A stretch of DNA of 5,358 nucleotides from JBBSOW01 sp038259365 (GTDB lineage: Bacteria > Actinomycetota > Actinomycetes > Propionibacteriales > Propionibacteriaceae): the NCBI GenBank assembly GCA_038259365.1, contig JBBSOW010000161.1:1-5358 (forward strand), read 5' to 3'. The notes under the pieces were generated by a model. It searched no databases. It was not told where the DNA came from and worked only from the letters and a program-made list of their open reading frames with translations. Made by a program: the position numbers and the translations under genes. Each line of letters starts with the position of its first letter. Positions within the stretch are counted from its first letter, which is position 1. Below, piece by piece: positions 1 through 5,104 of this stretch.

Positions 1-1389
1 AAGATCGCCGTCGGCGATCGCCAGCTCCGCGAGAACCTCTCCCACGCCACCCACGCCATCCGGGCCAAGCGGCTCAAGGTCGTCGGGGAAATGCCCGATT
101 GGCAGGAACTCCGCCTGGCCGCCGCCGGGATCAAGGACCACACCCTGGCGAACCTGGACCGTTACCTGGAGCAGTTCGAGGCCGCCGCCGCCGCGGCCGG
201 CGCGCAGGTGCACTGGGCGCGCGACGCCGAGGAGGCCTGCCGGGTCGCGATCGACATCGCCCAAGCTCACGGCGTCGACGAGGTGGTCAAGGTGAAGTCC
301 ATGGCCACCCAGGAGATCGGGCTCAACGAGGCCTTCGAGGCGGTCGGGATCGCCGCCTGGGAGACCGATTTGGCCGAACTGATCGTGCAGCTCGGCGGGG
401 ACACTCCGAGCCACTTCCTCGTGCCGGCGATCCACCGCAACCGGCGCGAGATCCGCGAAATCTTCGCGAGCACGATGGGCTCGATCGGCAGGCCCGCGCC
501 CGACGACCTCACCGACGAGCCCGCCCGGCTGGCCGATGCCGCGCGGGCGCACCTGAGGCAGAAGTTCCTGCGCGCCAAGGTCGCAGTCTCGGGCGCCAAC
601 TTCGCCATCGCCGAGACCGGCAGCCTCGTCGTCGTCGAGTCCGAGGGCAACGGCCGGATGTGTCTGACCCTGCCGGAGGTGCTGATCTCGGTGGTCGGCA
701 TCGAGAAGATCATCCCGAGTTTCGATGATCTCGAGGTGTTCATGCAGGTGCTGCCCCGCTCTTCCACCGCCGAGCGGATGAACCCCTACACCACCGTGTG
801 GACCGGGGTCACCGAGGGCGATGGCCCCCAGGAGGCGCACATCATCCTGCTCGATAACGGCCGCACCCGCGCATTGGCCGACGAGACCGGACGCCAAGCC
901 CTGCGGTGCATCCGCTGCTCGGCCTGTCTGAACGTGTGCCCGGTCTACGAGGCCGTCGGCGGTCACGCCTACGGCTCGGTCTATCCCGGCCCGATCGGGG
1001 CGATCCTCAATCCGCTCCTGCACGGGGTGGCCGACGAACACGACGCCGCACTCCCCTACGCCTCCAGCCTGTGCGGGGCGTGTTACGAGGCGTGCCCGGT
1101 GGCCATCGACATCCCCTCGGTCCTCGTCGATCAACGTCGCGAGGTCGTCGAATCCCGCCGCGACGGCAGGCCGGACCAGATGAGACTGATGATGAAGGGC
1201 GCCGCCTGGGCGTTCGGCAGCGGGAAACGCCTGGCGGCGCTGCAAAGGCTCGCCTCGCTCTTGCGCACGCCGGTGTCGCGGGTGCGCTGGCTGCCCGGCC
1301 TCCTCGGTGGCTGGACCCGCGAGCGCGGGGTGCCCGAGCTGCCCGCACAGTCCTTCCGGAGCTGGTGGAAAGACACTCCCCATGAGTAA
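1..1389 (+). CDS. lutB: LutB-type iron-sulfur lactate oxidation subunit, 5' end cut by window
   Basis: Cytoplasmic iron-sulfur subunit of the LutABC (LldEFG-type) complex that oxidises L-lactate to pyruvate. The frame is open from base 1, and the codons before the first visible ATG at 91 already read as family sequence (LRENLSHATHAIRAKR), so that ATG is internal and the true start lies upstream. There are 462 residues visible; the family runs to about 470-490, so little is missing. The N-terminal two thirds are a LUD domain, with KSMATQEIGLNEA near residue 99 and FAIAETGSLVV near 202. Ferredoxin-like cysteines follow: CxxCxxCxxxCP at residues 303-314 (bases 907-942) and CxxCxxxCP at 358-366 (bases 1072-1098). 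The GHAYGSVYPGPIGAIL stretch between them is typical of the family. The C-terminus (SFRSWWKD) is intact. It overlaps lutC, so the two are probably translationally coupled; lutA is expected immediately upstream. Seen: motifs and frame. Known: family role. Inferred: substrate. Confidence 0.95.
   Translation, partial: KIAVGDRQLRENLSHATHAIRAKRLKVVGEMPDWQELRLAAAGIKDHTLANLDRYLEQFEAAAAAAGAQVHWARDAEEACRVAIDIAQAHGVDEVVKVKSMATQEIGLNEAFEAVGIAAWETDLAELIVQLGGDTPSHFLVPAIHRNRREIREIFASTMGSIGRPAPDDLTDEPARLADAARAHLRQKFLRAKVAVSGANFAIAETGSLVVVESEGNGRMCLTLPEVLISVVGIEKIIPSFDDLEVFMQVLPRSSTAERMNPYTTVWTGVTEGDGPQEAHIILLDNGRTRALADETGRQALRCIRCSACLNVCPVYEAVGGHAYGSVYPGPIGAILNPLLHGVADEHDAALPYASSLCGACYEACPVAIDIPSVLVDQRREVVESRRDGRPDQMRLMMKGAAWAFGSGKRLAALQRLASLLRTPVSRVRWLPGLLGGWTRERGVPELPAQSFRSWWKDTPHE
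1367..1372 (+). promoter_or_regulatory. Ribosome binding site of lutC
   Basis: GGAAAG inside the end of lutB, 9 bases before the ATG at 1382. It is a moderate Shine-Dalgarno match. Together with the family-like N-terminus MSKADLLADVRRAI it favours the start at 1382 over the longer open frame that reaches back to 1307. Confidence 0.45.
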
Positions 1390-1993
1390 AGCGGATCTCT
1401 TGGCCGACGTCCGGCGCGCGATCGCCGGCGCCCACGACGTCGACCCGCCGCGAGCCTACGCCCGCTCATTGGGCGCCGGGGTGAACCTCGTGGAGCTGTT
1501 GGTGGATCGCCTGGAGGACTACAAGGCCGAGGTGCGACGGGTGAGCGCGAAGGAGTTGCCGGGCGCCATCGGCAAGGTGTTGGGGGAACGCCTCGCCGCC
1601 AGCGTGGTGGTGCCGCAGGCGCTGGACGCGTCCTGGCTCACCACGGTGACGTGCCCGGTGCTGCGCGATGACGGTCAGCTCAGCCACGCCGAGATCGAAG
1701 GCGTAGCCGCCACGGTCACCGCGAGCACGGTGGCGATCGCCCAGACTGGGACCATCATTTTGGACGGCGGCCCGCTGCAGGGGCGCCGGGCGATCTCGCT
1801 GTTGCCGGATCTGCACGTCTGTGTCGTGGCCGAGTCCGATGTCGTCGGCGTCCTACCCGAGGCGATGTCCCGGCTTACCCCGACCGCGGCGATGACGTGG
1901 ATCTCGGGGCCCAGCGCCACGAGCGATATCGAACTGGAGCGCGTCGAGGGCGTGCACGGCCCCCGCCAGCTCGTCGTCATTCTGGTGAGCTGA
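1382..1993 (+). CDS. lutC: LutC-type LUD-domain lactate utilization protein
   Basis: Small LUD-domain (DUF162) subunit of the LutABC lactate oxidation system; cytoplasmic, 203 residues, close to the usual length. The start chosen is the ATG at 1382, inside the last codons of lutB, giving an 8-base overlap (ATGAGTAA) and a conventional N-terminus with a short helical region. LUD hallmarks are AIAQTGTIIL at residues 118-127, GRRAISLLPDLHVCVV at 134-149, and GPSATSDIELERVEGVHGP at 176-194 near the C-terminus. It carries no iron-sulfur cysteine motif, as expected for LutC and unlike LutB. The open frame extends upstream to 1307, but that part is a shadow of lutB. Its exact biochemical role in the complex is not settled in the family. 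It converges with the UDP-glucose gene across 13 bases. Confidence 0.93.
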   Translation: MSKADLLADVRRAIAGAHDVDPPRAYARSLGAGVNLVELLVDRLEDYKAEVRRVSAKELPGAIGKVLGERLAASVVVPQALDASWLTTVTCPVLRDDGQLSHAEIEGVAATVTASTVAIAQTGTIILDGGPLQGRRAISLLPDLHVCVVAESDVVGVLPEAMSRLTPTAAMTWISGPSATSDIELERVEGVHGPRQLVVILVS

Positions 1994-2006
1994 AAACTCT
2001 GCTCGA

Positions 2007-3386
2007 CTAGGATCTCTCGCCGATCAGCTCGCCGTCGGGGACCTCTCCCCCGCCCTCCAGGACGGCGTCGCCCTGGACGGTCACGTCGCGGCCAAAGCTC
2101 CAGTCGCCGGTGACGGTCAGGCCGGTCGCCTGCCTGAGCGAGGGCGCCCCCCTTGCAAAGCGTCGCTCGAAGTCGTCGATCCTCTTGTAGAACGACGTAT
2201 CCAGGTCTACCAGCGGAGCGCTGGCTTGTTGCATCTCCAGGCGACCGTCCGCGGCGATGTCGTAGACGTCGGAGCGCAACAACAGCAGATCGTTGGTGGT
2301 CTTGACCGGAAGGAACCGCTCCCTACCCACCCCGATCGCCGTGGCCCCGTCGAACACCTCGATCGCCGCCCCCATCGCCGTCTCGATCTGGTAGACCTCC
2401 GGGGAGTCGGGGTCGGCGGGATCGACGTTCTTGGTGTTGCGGATGAGCGGCAACCCCAGGATGGCGTCCCGCTCTTGTAGGGTGTCCAGCACCCTCCCCA
2501 GATCGAACCACAGGTTGTTCGTGTGGAAGTACCGGTGGCGATGCTCGTCGGTGAAGTAGTGCATCTCCTCGTCGGCGGTCTGGGCGGTATCGCGCAGGAT
2601 GAGTTGATCATCGGACTTGCGGATGGCGAGATGGCCGCCCTTGCGATCGGCCGCGGTACGGGTGCACACCTCGGCCGCGTAGGGAGCACCCGAGGCGGCG
2701 AACCAACCGGCCAGGGTGGCGTCCGGGGCCGCGCCGAGGTTATCGGAGTTGGAGACCGACGCGTATCGGTAACGGGCGTCGAGGAGCCGCTGCAACACAC
2801 CCGAGGCGATCAGGGCGGTGTAGAGGTCACCGTGGCCGGGCGGGCACCATTCCAGCGTGGGATCTTGCGCCCATTCGACCGGGGTCAGATCCGAAACCAA
2901 CAGCTTCGGTTCCTGGTTTTGCAGGAAGTCCAGCGGCAACCCGTCGACGGCGATGTCATCGTGCTTGGCCAGCGCGGCCAGGGTGTCTTCTTGGGTGCGG
3001 AAGCTGTTCATCAACACCAGCGGCAGGGCCACGTCGTAGCGGCTCCGGGCCTGGCGGACCTGATCGACGATCAGATCCAGGAACGATTTCCCCTCGCGAA
3101 CCGGCAGGAGCGACTTGGCCTTGTCCATCCCCATCGAAGTACCCAAGCCACCGTTGAGCTTGATCATCACGGTCTTCGACAGGGCCTCGCGGGCCCGCTC
3201 CTCGTCGACCGAGGCCTCAGCGAGCAACGCTGGCCGCTCCAGCGGGCGGATCGTCTCCTCGGAGATCAGGCCGGTCGCACCCGACTCGAGTTCGCCGTAA
3301 TAGTGGCTGAATACGTCGATGGCGCTCTGATGCACTCCGGCGTCGGCCATCTTGCGCTGCGCCTGGGCCAATCCCTGTTCACTCAT
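2007..3386 (-). CDS. UTP-glucose-1-phosphate uridylyltransferase (UDPGP family)
   Basis: Makes UDP-glucose and pyrophosphate from UTP and glucose-1-phosphate, feeding cell-surface polysaccharide, trehalose or galactose metabolism in the cytoplasm. The 459 residues belong to the eukaryotic-type UDPGP family, not GalU. The nucleotide-binding loop is KLNGGLGTSMG at 76-86, followed by MDKAKSLLPVR at 87-97. PPGHGD lies at 182-187, SNSDNLGA at 212-219, NNLWFDL at 290-296, and the lysine-bearing KTTNDLLLLRSD at 362-373. The C-terminal part, from about 400 on, has the pattern of the family's left-handed beta-helix (LTVTGDWSFGRDVTVQGDAVL). All key motifs are intact. The ATG at 3386 gives the family-like start MSEQGLAQAQRKM. 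I see no good Shine-Dalgarno; a TACGCT box ending 7 bases before the ATG would allow a leaderless transcript. A structured RNA element sits 66 bases upstream. It stands alone with no metabolic partner in view. Confidence 0.95.
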   Translation of the reverse strand: MSEQGLAQAQRKMADAGVHQSAIDVFSHYYGELESGATGLISEETIRPLERPALLAEASVDEERAREALSKTVMIKLNGGLGTSMGMDKAKSLLPVREGKSFLDLIVDQVRQARSRYDVALPLVLMNSFRTQEDTLAALAKHDDIAVDGLPLDFLQNQEPKLLVSDLTPVEWAQDPTLEWCPPGHGDLYTALIASGVLQRLLDARYRYASVSNSDNLGAAPDATLAGWFAASGAPYAAEVCTRTAADRKGGHLAIRKSDDQLILRDTAQTADEEMHYFTDEHRHRYFHTNNLWFDLGRVLDTLQERDAILGLPLIRNTKNVDPADPDSPEVYQIETAMGAAIEVFDGATAIGVGRERFLPVKTTNDLLLLRSDVYDIAADGRLEMQQASAPLVDLDTSFYKRIDDFERRFARGAPSLRQATGLTVTGDWSFGRDVTVQGDAVLEGGGEVPDGELIGERS

Positions 3387-3427
3387 AGGCTCAGCGTAGA
3401 GGGACAGTGATTCGCCTCTTGGGGCAG

Positions 3428-3499
3428 ACCCACCCCCGGCGGCAGAAAAAGGGAGAGGGCGCTGACGACGGGCTCGAAAGCACCTGTCTACCCACCCCC
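3428..3499. repeat. Ten-base direct repeat ACCCACCCCC, two copies
   Basis: ACCCACCCCC occurs at 3428-3437 and again at 3490-3499. On the - strand these are GGGGGTGGGT. One copy lies in the apical loop of the first inner hairpin of the structured element at 3446-3527, the other just past its U tract. It may be a duplicated regulatory site, a slippage product, or chance in C-rich sequence. Confidence 0.5.
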
Positions 3500-3526
3500 A
3501 GGAGACATTTCGTCAGCGCCACTCTC
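3446..3526 (-). terminator. Terminator-like long stem with U tract
   Basis: The 16-bp GC-rich stem of the structured element ends two bases before TTTTT on the - strand. The + strand has no T run after the stem, so the polarity favours - strand transcription. It could end transcripts entering from the VOC gene (stop 169 bases upstream of the stem), end a free-standing small RNA, or attenuate the UDP-glucose gene. The large branched loop is unusual for a simple terminator. Confidence 0.45.
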
Positions 3527-3527
3527 A
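3446..3527 (-). ncRNA. Candidate structured small RNA or leader, three-way junction with U tract
   Basis: Read on the - strand, a 5' arm (GAGAGTGGCGCTGACGA, 3526-3510) pairs with a 3' arm (TCGTCAGCGCCCTCTC, 3468-3453) in 16 base pairs with one bulged base. The 41-base interior holds two more hairpins side by side: TGTCT/AGACA (3507-3503 with 3489-3485), which has a G-rich loop, and GG-T-GCT closing a TTCG tetraloop with AGC-CC (about 3484-3470). The 3' arm is followed by CC and five T (3450-3446), as in an intrinsic terminator. A promoter-like pair at 3534-3562 would start transcription at about the first base of the stem. I do not recognise any Rfam family here. Alternatives are an attenuator in the leader of the UDP-glucose gene, a terminator for the VOC gene, or a small inverted-repeat mobile element. 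The pairing is seen; the function is inferred. Confidence 0.4.
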
Positions 3528-3530
3528 TAG

Positions 3531-3610
3531 TGAACAATACGCATCGATTGCCTAGAACACAAAGGAATCGCCCAATCTGGGGATATCTAATTGCTCTTTC
3601 AAACTTATGT
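3531..3610. other. AT-rich intergenic patch
   Basis: By hand count 32 of 80 bases are G or C (40%), far below the surrounding genes. I find no convincing coding sequence in it on either strand. It lies within the gene-free stretch 3387-3694, which otherwise holds the structured element on its left. On its right (3611-3694) is ordinary GC-rich sequence with only a weak hairpin at 3648-3669 just past the VOC gene, without a T run. The dip may be a promoter zone or a scar of foreign DNA. Confidence 0.6.
3534..3562 (-). promoter_or_regulatory. Promoter-like pair upstream of the structured element
   Basis: On the - strand, TTGTGT (3562-3557) and TATTGT (3539-3534) are separated by 17 bases. They match 3 of 6 and 4 of 6 positions of the TTGACA and TATAAT consensus. 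The pair lies in an AT-rich patch. Transcription would begin around 3527, at the base of the long stem. It is a weak match on its own; position and spacing are the main support. Confidence 0.35.
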
Positions 3611-3694
3611 AAGCCAGCGAAGGGTTGGCCGCGGGGTTGGGCAACGGCAGGCGATCGGCAAGTCGCCCGACACGGATGATCCGAACCAGGATCG

Positions 3695-4045
3695 TCAAAG
3701 CGCGGAACCCAAGTAGACCAGGTTCCCGCCCGGGTCCCGGGTTTGCGCGACACGCTCACCCCACGCCTGATTCTCGGGCTCGGCGACGACGGGGGCGCCC
3801 GACCCGTGCAAGGCGGTAAGAGTTGCGTCCACGTCGTCGACATAGACCCACATGCCGAACGTGTGGTCTCCGCTGGTGCCAGCGGCTCCGATGCCGATAC
3901 TCGAAGTGCCGCGCTCCATCGTCACGAAACCGGGCTCGCCGCCTGGGGGAAACTGGTAGGCCTGTGAGAACCCGAGTTGCTCGTAGAAGGCGCGCGTCGA
4001 TGGAAGATCCTGGACGCTGATGATCGGAAACGCTCTGTCGCTCAC
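3695..4045 (-). CDS. VOC-superfamily (glyoxalase/bleomycin-resistance fold) protein
   Basis: Single-domain VOC protein of 116 residues, cytoplasmic, with no signal peptide. The two beta-alpha-beta-beta-beta halves are visible: FPIISVQDLPSTRAFYEQLGF at 6-26 opens the first, and WVYVDDVDATLTALHGSGAPVV at 66-87 opens the second, ending in RDPGGNLVYLG at 103-113. The usual metal ligands appear absent. The first strand carries Ile where His or Gln is normal, and the final strand has Tyr111 in place of the usual Glu. A ligand-binding or resistance-like role is therefore more likely than metal-dependent glyoxalase activity; the ligand is unknown. The start is GTG at 4045, set by a strong GAGGAAGG seven bases upstream. 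It is a stand-alone gene, tail-on to the UDP-glucose gene across a 308-base gap and divergent from lysE. Confidence 0.88.
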   Translation of the reverse strand: MSDRAFPIISVQDLPSTRAFYEQLGFSQAYQFPPGGEPGFVTMERGTSSIGIGAAGTSGDHTFGMWVYVDDVDATLTALHGSGAPVVAEPENQAWGERVAQTRDPGGNLVYLGSAL

Positions 4046-4052
4046 TAGTACG

Positions 4053-4060
4053 CCTTCCTC
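4053..4060 (-). promoter_or_regulatory. Strong ribosome binding site of the VOC gene
   Basis: GAGGAAGG on the - strand ends seven bases before the GTG at 4045. This is the best Shine-Dalgarno sequence in the window and it fixes the non-ATG start. Confidence 0.75.
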
Positions 4061-4085
4061 GAGTCAGAGTTCTTGACGCGGCGCT

Positions 4086-4142
4086 GCTGCACCGCGGCTC
4101 GACGGTTGCAGCGAGGACGGCGACGAAATCTCCCGCGTCGCC
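4086..4142. repeat. Two adjacent inverted repeats in the divergent gap
   Basis: GCTGCACCG (4086-4094) pairs with CGGTTGCAGC (4103-4112) with one bulged base and an 8-base loop. GGCGACG (4119-4125) pairs perfectly with CGTCGCC (4136-4142) across 10 bases. They lie between the divergent VOC and lysE genes and could fold in a VOC leader RNA or act as DNA sites. Chance is possible at this GC content. Confidence 0.4.
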
Positions 4143-4206
4143 CCAACTCATGACCCCTCATCAACGGTATCGACGATAGCTCGACAGCGGGCTGGCGTGC
4201 CGTGCG

Positions 4207-4218
4207 GGCCAGCTGGCC
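4207..4218. repeat. Perfect 12-base palindrome
   Basis: GGCCAGCTGGCC is fully self-complementary with no spacer. It sits about 60-75 bases upstream of the predicted lysE -35 element. It is a possible regulator site, with no recognised owner. The remainder of the 271-base gap 4046-4316 shows no gene that I can support. Confidence 0.4.
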
Positions 4219-4260
4219 ACCGCCGGCGTTCAACGCTTTCCTGCCGCGCTGGTGGATCGC

Positions 4261-4276
4261 CGAGGCGCCCGCCTCG
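4261..4276. promoter_or_regulatory. Candidate operator dyad in front of lysE
   Basis: CGAGGCG-CC-CGCCTCG is a perfect 16-base dyad ending five bases before the proposed -35 element of the LysE gene. Placed there, a bound regulator would touch or block RNA polymerase. LysE genes are commonly activated by a LysR-type protein (LysG/ArgP), but no such gene is in the window, so the binding protein is unknown. Confidence 0.35.
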
Positions 4277-4280
4277 TCGG

Positions 4281-4309
4281 TGTCCAAATGCAGGCATCTT
4301 CTTTAGTCT
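4281..4309 (+). promoter_or_regulatory. Proposed leaderless promoter of the lysE-like gene
   Basis: TGTCCA (4281-4286, 3 of 6 to TTGACA) and TAGTCT (4304-4309, TAnnnT type) are 17 bases apart. The -10 ends seven bases before the GTG at 4317, the spacing expected when transcription starts on the start codon itself. This explains the absence of a Shine-Dalgarno sequence. The -35 is weak. Confidence 0.45.
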
Positions 4310-4316
4310 CTATCTG

Positions 4317-4928
4317 GTGTTCTTGATCTCGGTCGTCCCGGGCCTGCTGACCGGCCTCGGCCTCATCGTCGCCATCGGTGCGCAGAACGCCTTCGTGCTA
4401 CGTCAGGGCATCACCCGGCGGTACGTGCTGTTGGTCGTGGCCATCTGCGCGCTATCGGATCTGGCGCTGATCTTCGCGGGAGTGTTCGGCCTCGGCGTCA
4501 TGGTGGCGGCCCATCCGCAAGTGCTTGCGGTGGCACGCTGGTTGGGGGCCGCCTTCCTGATCAGTTACGGCATCCTATCGCTCCTGCGCGCCCGAAGGCC
4601 GGCCGTTCTCGAGGCGAACGCGACGCGCCCGAGCGACACCTCGACCAAGACCGTCGCTCTCACCGCGCTCGCCTTCACGTGGCTGAATCCGCACGTCTAC
4701 CTCGACACCGTCATCATGCTCGGCTCGATAGCGGTGACCCATGGTCCGGTCGGCAAGTGGTGGTTCGGCGTCGGCGCCGGCTTGGGTAGCATCCTGTGGT
4801 TCTCGGCCCTCGGCTTCGGAGCCCGCTACCTCGAGGACCTGTTCACCAGGCCGTCGGCCTGGCGCATCCTCGATCTGCTGATCGGCTGCATGCTCATCGG
4901 TCTCGCCATCCGGCTACTACTCACCTAG
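4317..4928 (+). CDS. LysE/ArgO-family amino-acid exporter
   Basis: Inner-membrane exporter of the LysE family, which pumps out basic amino acids such as lysine and arginine; the exact substrate cannot be told from sequence. The start chosen is GTG at 4317, giving 203 residues, the family's normal length. The open frame reaches back to 4197, but those 40 residues are Arg/Pro-rich and unlike the family. Signature GLIVAIGAQNAFVLRQGI lies at residues 15-32 and TWLNPHVYLD at 121-130. Hydrophobic segments fall near 1-22, 36-62, 71-90, 113-138, 150-169 and 183-203, consistent with about six membrane passes. No Shine-Dalgarno precedes the GTG; a -10 box at 4304-4309 suggests a leaderless mRNA. A TTG at 4323 is an alternative start. 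The usual neighbouring LysG-type regulator is not present in the window. Confidence 0.9.
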   Translation: MFLISVVPGLLTGLGLIVAIGAQNAFVLRQGITRRYVLLVVAICALSDLALIFAGVFGLGVMVAAHPQVLAVARWLGAAFLISYGILSLLRARRPAVLEANATRPSDTSTKTVALTALAFTWLNPHVYLDTVIMLGSIAVTHGPVGKWWFGVGAGLGSILWFSALGFGARYLEDLFTRPSAWRILDLLIGCMLIGLAIRLLLT

Positions 4929-4979
4929 GGAGACGCATCGACACGCTGCGAGCCGCGAACGCGCGCCGGAGACGCCAGG

Positions 4980-5008
4980 CTGAAACCTCCCCCGGAACTC
5001 GCTAGGCT
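4980..5008 (+). promoter_or_regulatory. Promoter of the tRNA-Arg gene
   Basis: CTGAAA (4980-4985, 4 of 6 to TTGACA) and TAGGCT (5003-5008) are separated by exactly 17 bases. The -10 ends ten bases before the mature tRNA, so transcription would start just ahead of it. TAGGCT is a common actinobacterial -10 form. It shows that the tRNA has its own promoter independent of lysE. Confidence 0.6.
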
Positions 5009-5018
5009 GACACCCGTT

Positions 5019-5091
5019 GCCCCCGTAGCTCAGGGGATAGAGCAGAGGTTTCCTAAACCTTGTGTCGCATGTTCGAGTCATGCCGGGGGCG
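5019..5091 (+). tRNA. tRNA-Arg, anticodon CCT
   Basis: A 73-base cloverleaf folded by hand. Acceptor GCCCCCG (5019-5025) pairs perfectly with CGGGGGC (5084-5090). The D stem is GCTC/GAGC. The anticodon stem is GAGGT/ACCTT with one G-T pair, and the seven-base loop TTCCTAA puts CCT at 5052-5054. The T stem is GCATG/CATGC around TTCGAGT. The discriminator is G5091 and no CCA is encoded. It reads AGG arginine codons, which are rare in GC-rich actinobacteria. The 3' end lies 13 bases from a tyrosine recombinase gene, so it is the likely integration site of the element to the right. Confidence 0.97.
5045..5091. other. Probable attachment site within the tRNA 3' half
   Basis: Elements with tyrosine recombinases of this kind usually cross over in the anticodon or T arm of a tRNA and restore its 3' end. 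The tRNA is intact here and the recombinase begins just beyond it. The core should therefore lie between the anticodon stem and the discriminator. The second copy must be at the far end of the element, outside the window, so the exact core cannot be defined. Confidence 0.5.
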
Positions 5092-5104
5092 CAACCCATC
5101 AGGC

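Noticed and set aside
1307..1381. Longer start for lutC
   Set aside because: The extra 25 residues are a shadow of the lutB end; the ATG at 1382 has a ribosome site and the family-like N-terminus.
91..1389. ATG at 91 as the lutB start
   Set aside because: The frame is open to base 1 and the 30 codons before the ATG read as conserved LutB sequence.
2056..2077. TCCAGG/CCTGGA inverted repeat as a lutC terminator
   Set aside because: It lies inside the UDP-glucose coding sequence, has only six pairs around a ten-base loop and lacks a T run.
2523..3410. 295-codon open frame antisense to the UDP-glucose gene
   Set aside because: Long antisense frames are expected in GC-rich genes. Its sequence is low-complexity in style with no family look, and the opposite strand is clearly coding.
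3421..3499. G-quadruplex from the two GGGGGTGGG blocks
   Set aside because: The four G runs are spread over about 70 bases with a stable stem between them, so a compact quadruplex is unlikely.
3675..3696. Hairpin GATGATCC/GGATCGTC at the VOC stop codon as a terminator
   Set aside because: On the - strand, where the VOC gene is transcribed, one pair becomes a mismatch and no T run follows.
3391..3843. 150-codon frame on the - strand across the gap and into the VOC gene
   Set aside because: Its residue pattern is not protein-like, it overlaps the real VOC gene in another frame, and it crosses the structured element and the AT-rich patch.
4045..4287. 80-codon Arg-rich frame on the - strand upstream of the VOC gene
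   Set aside because: It resembles no known family and shows no helix-turn-helix of a LysG regulator. The VOC gene has its own ribosome site downstream of it in another frame.
4197..4316. N-terminal extension of the LysE gene
   Set aside because: The 40 residues are Arg/Pro/Cys-rich and unlike a membrane exporter start; the family-length protein begins at GTG 4317.
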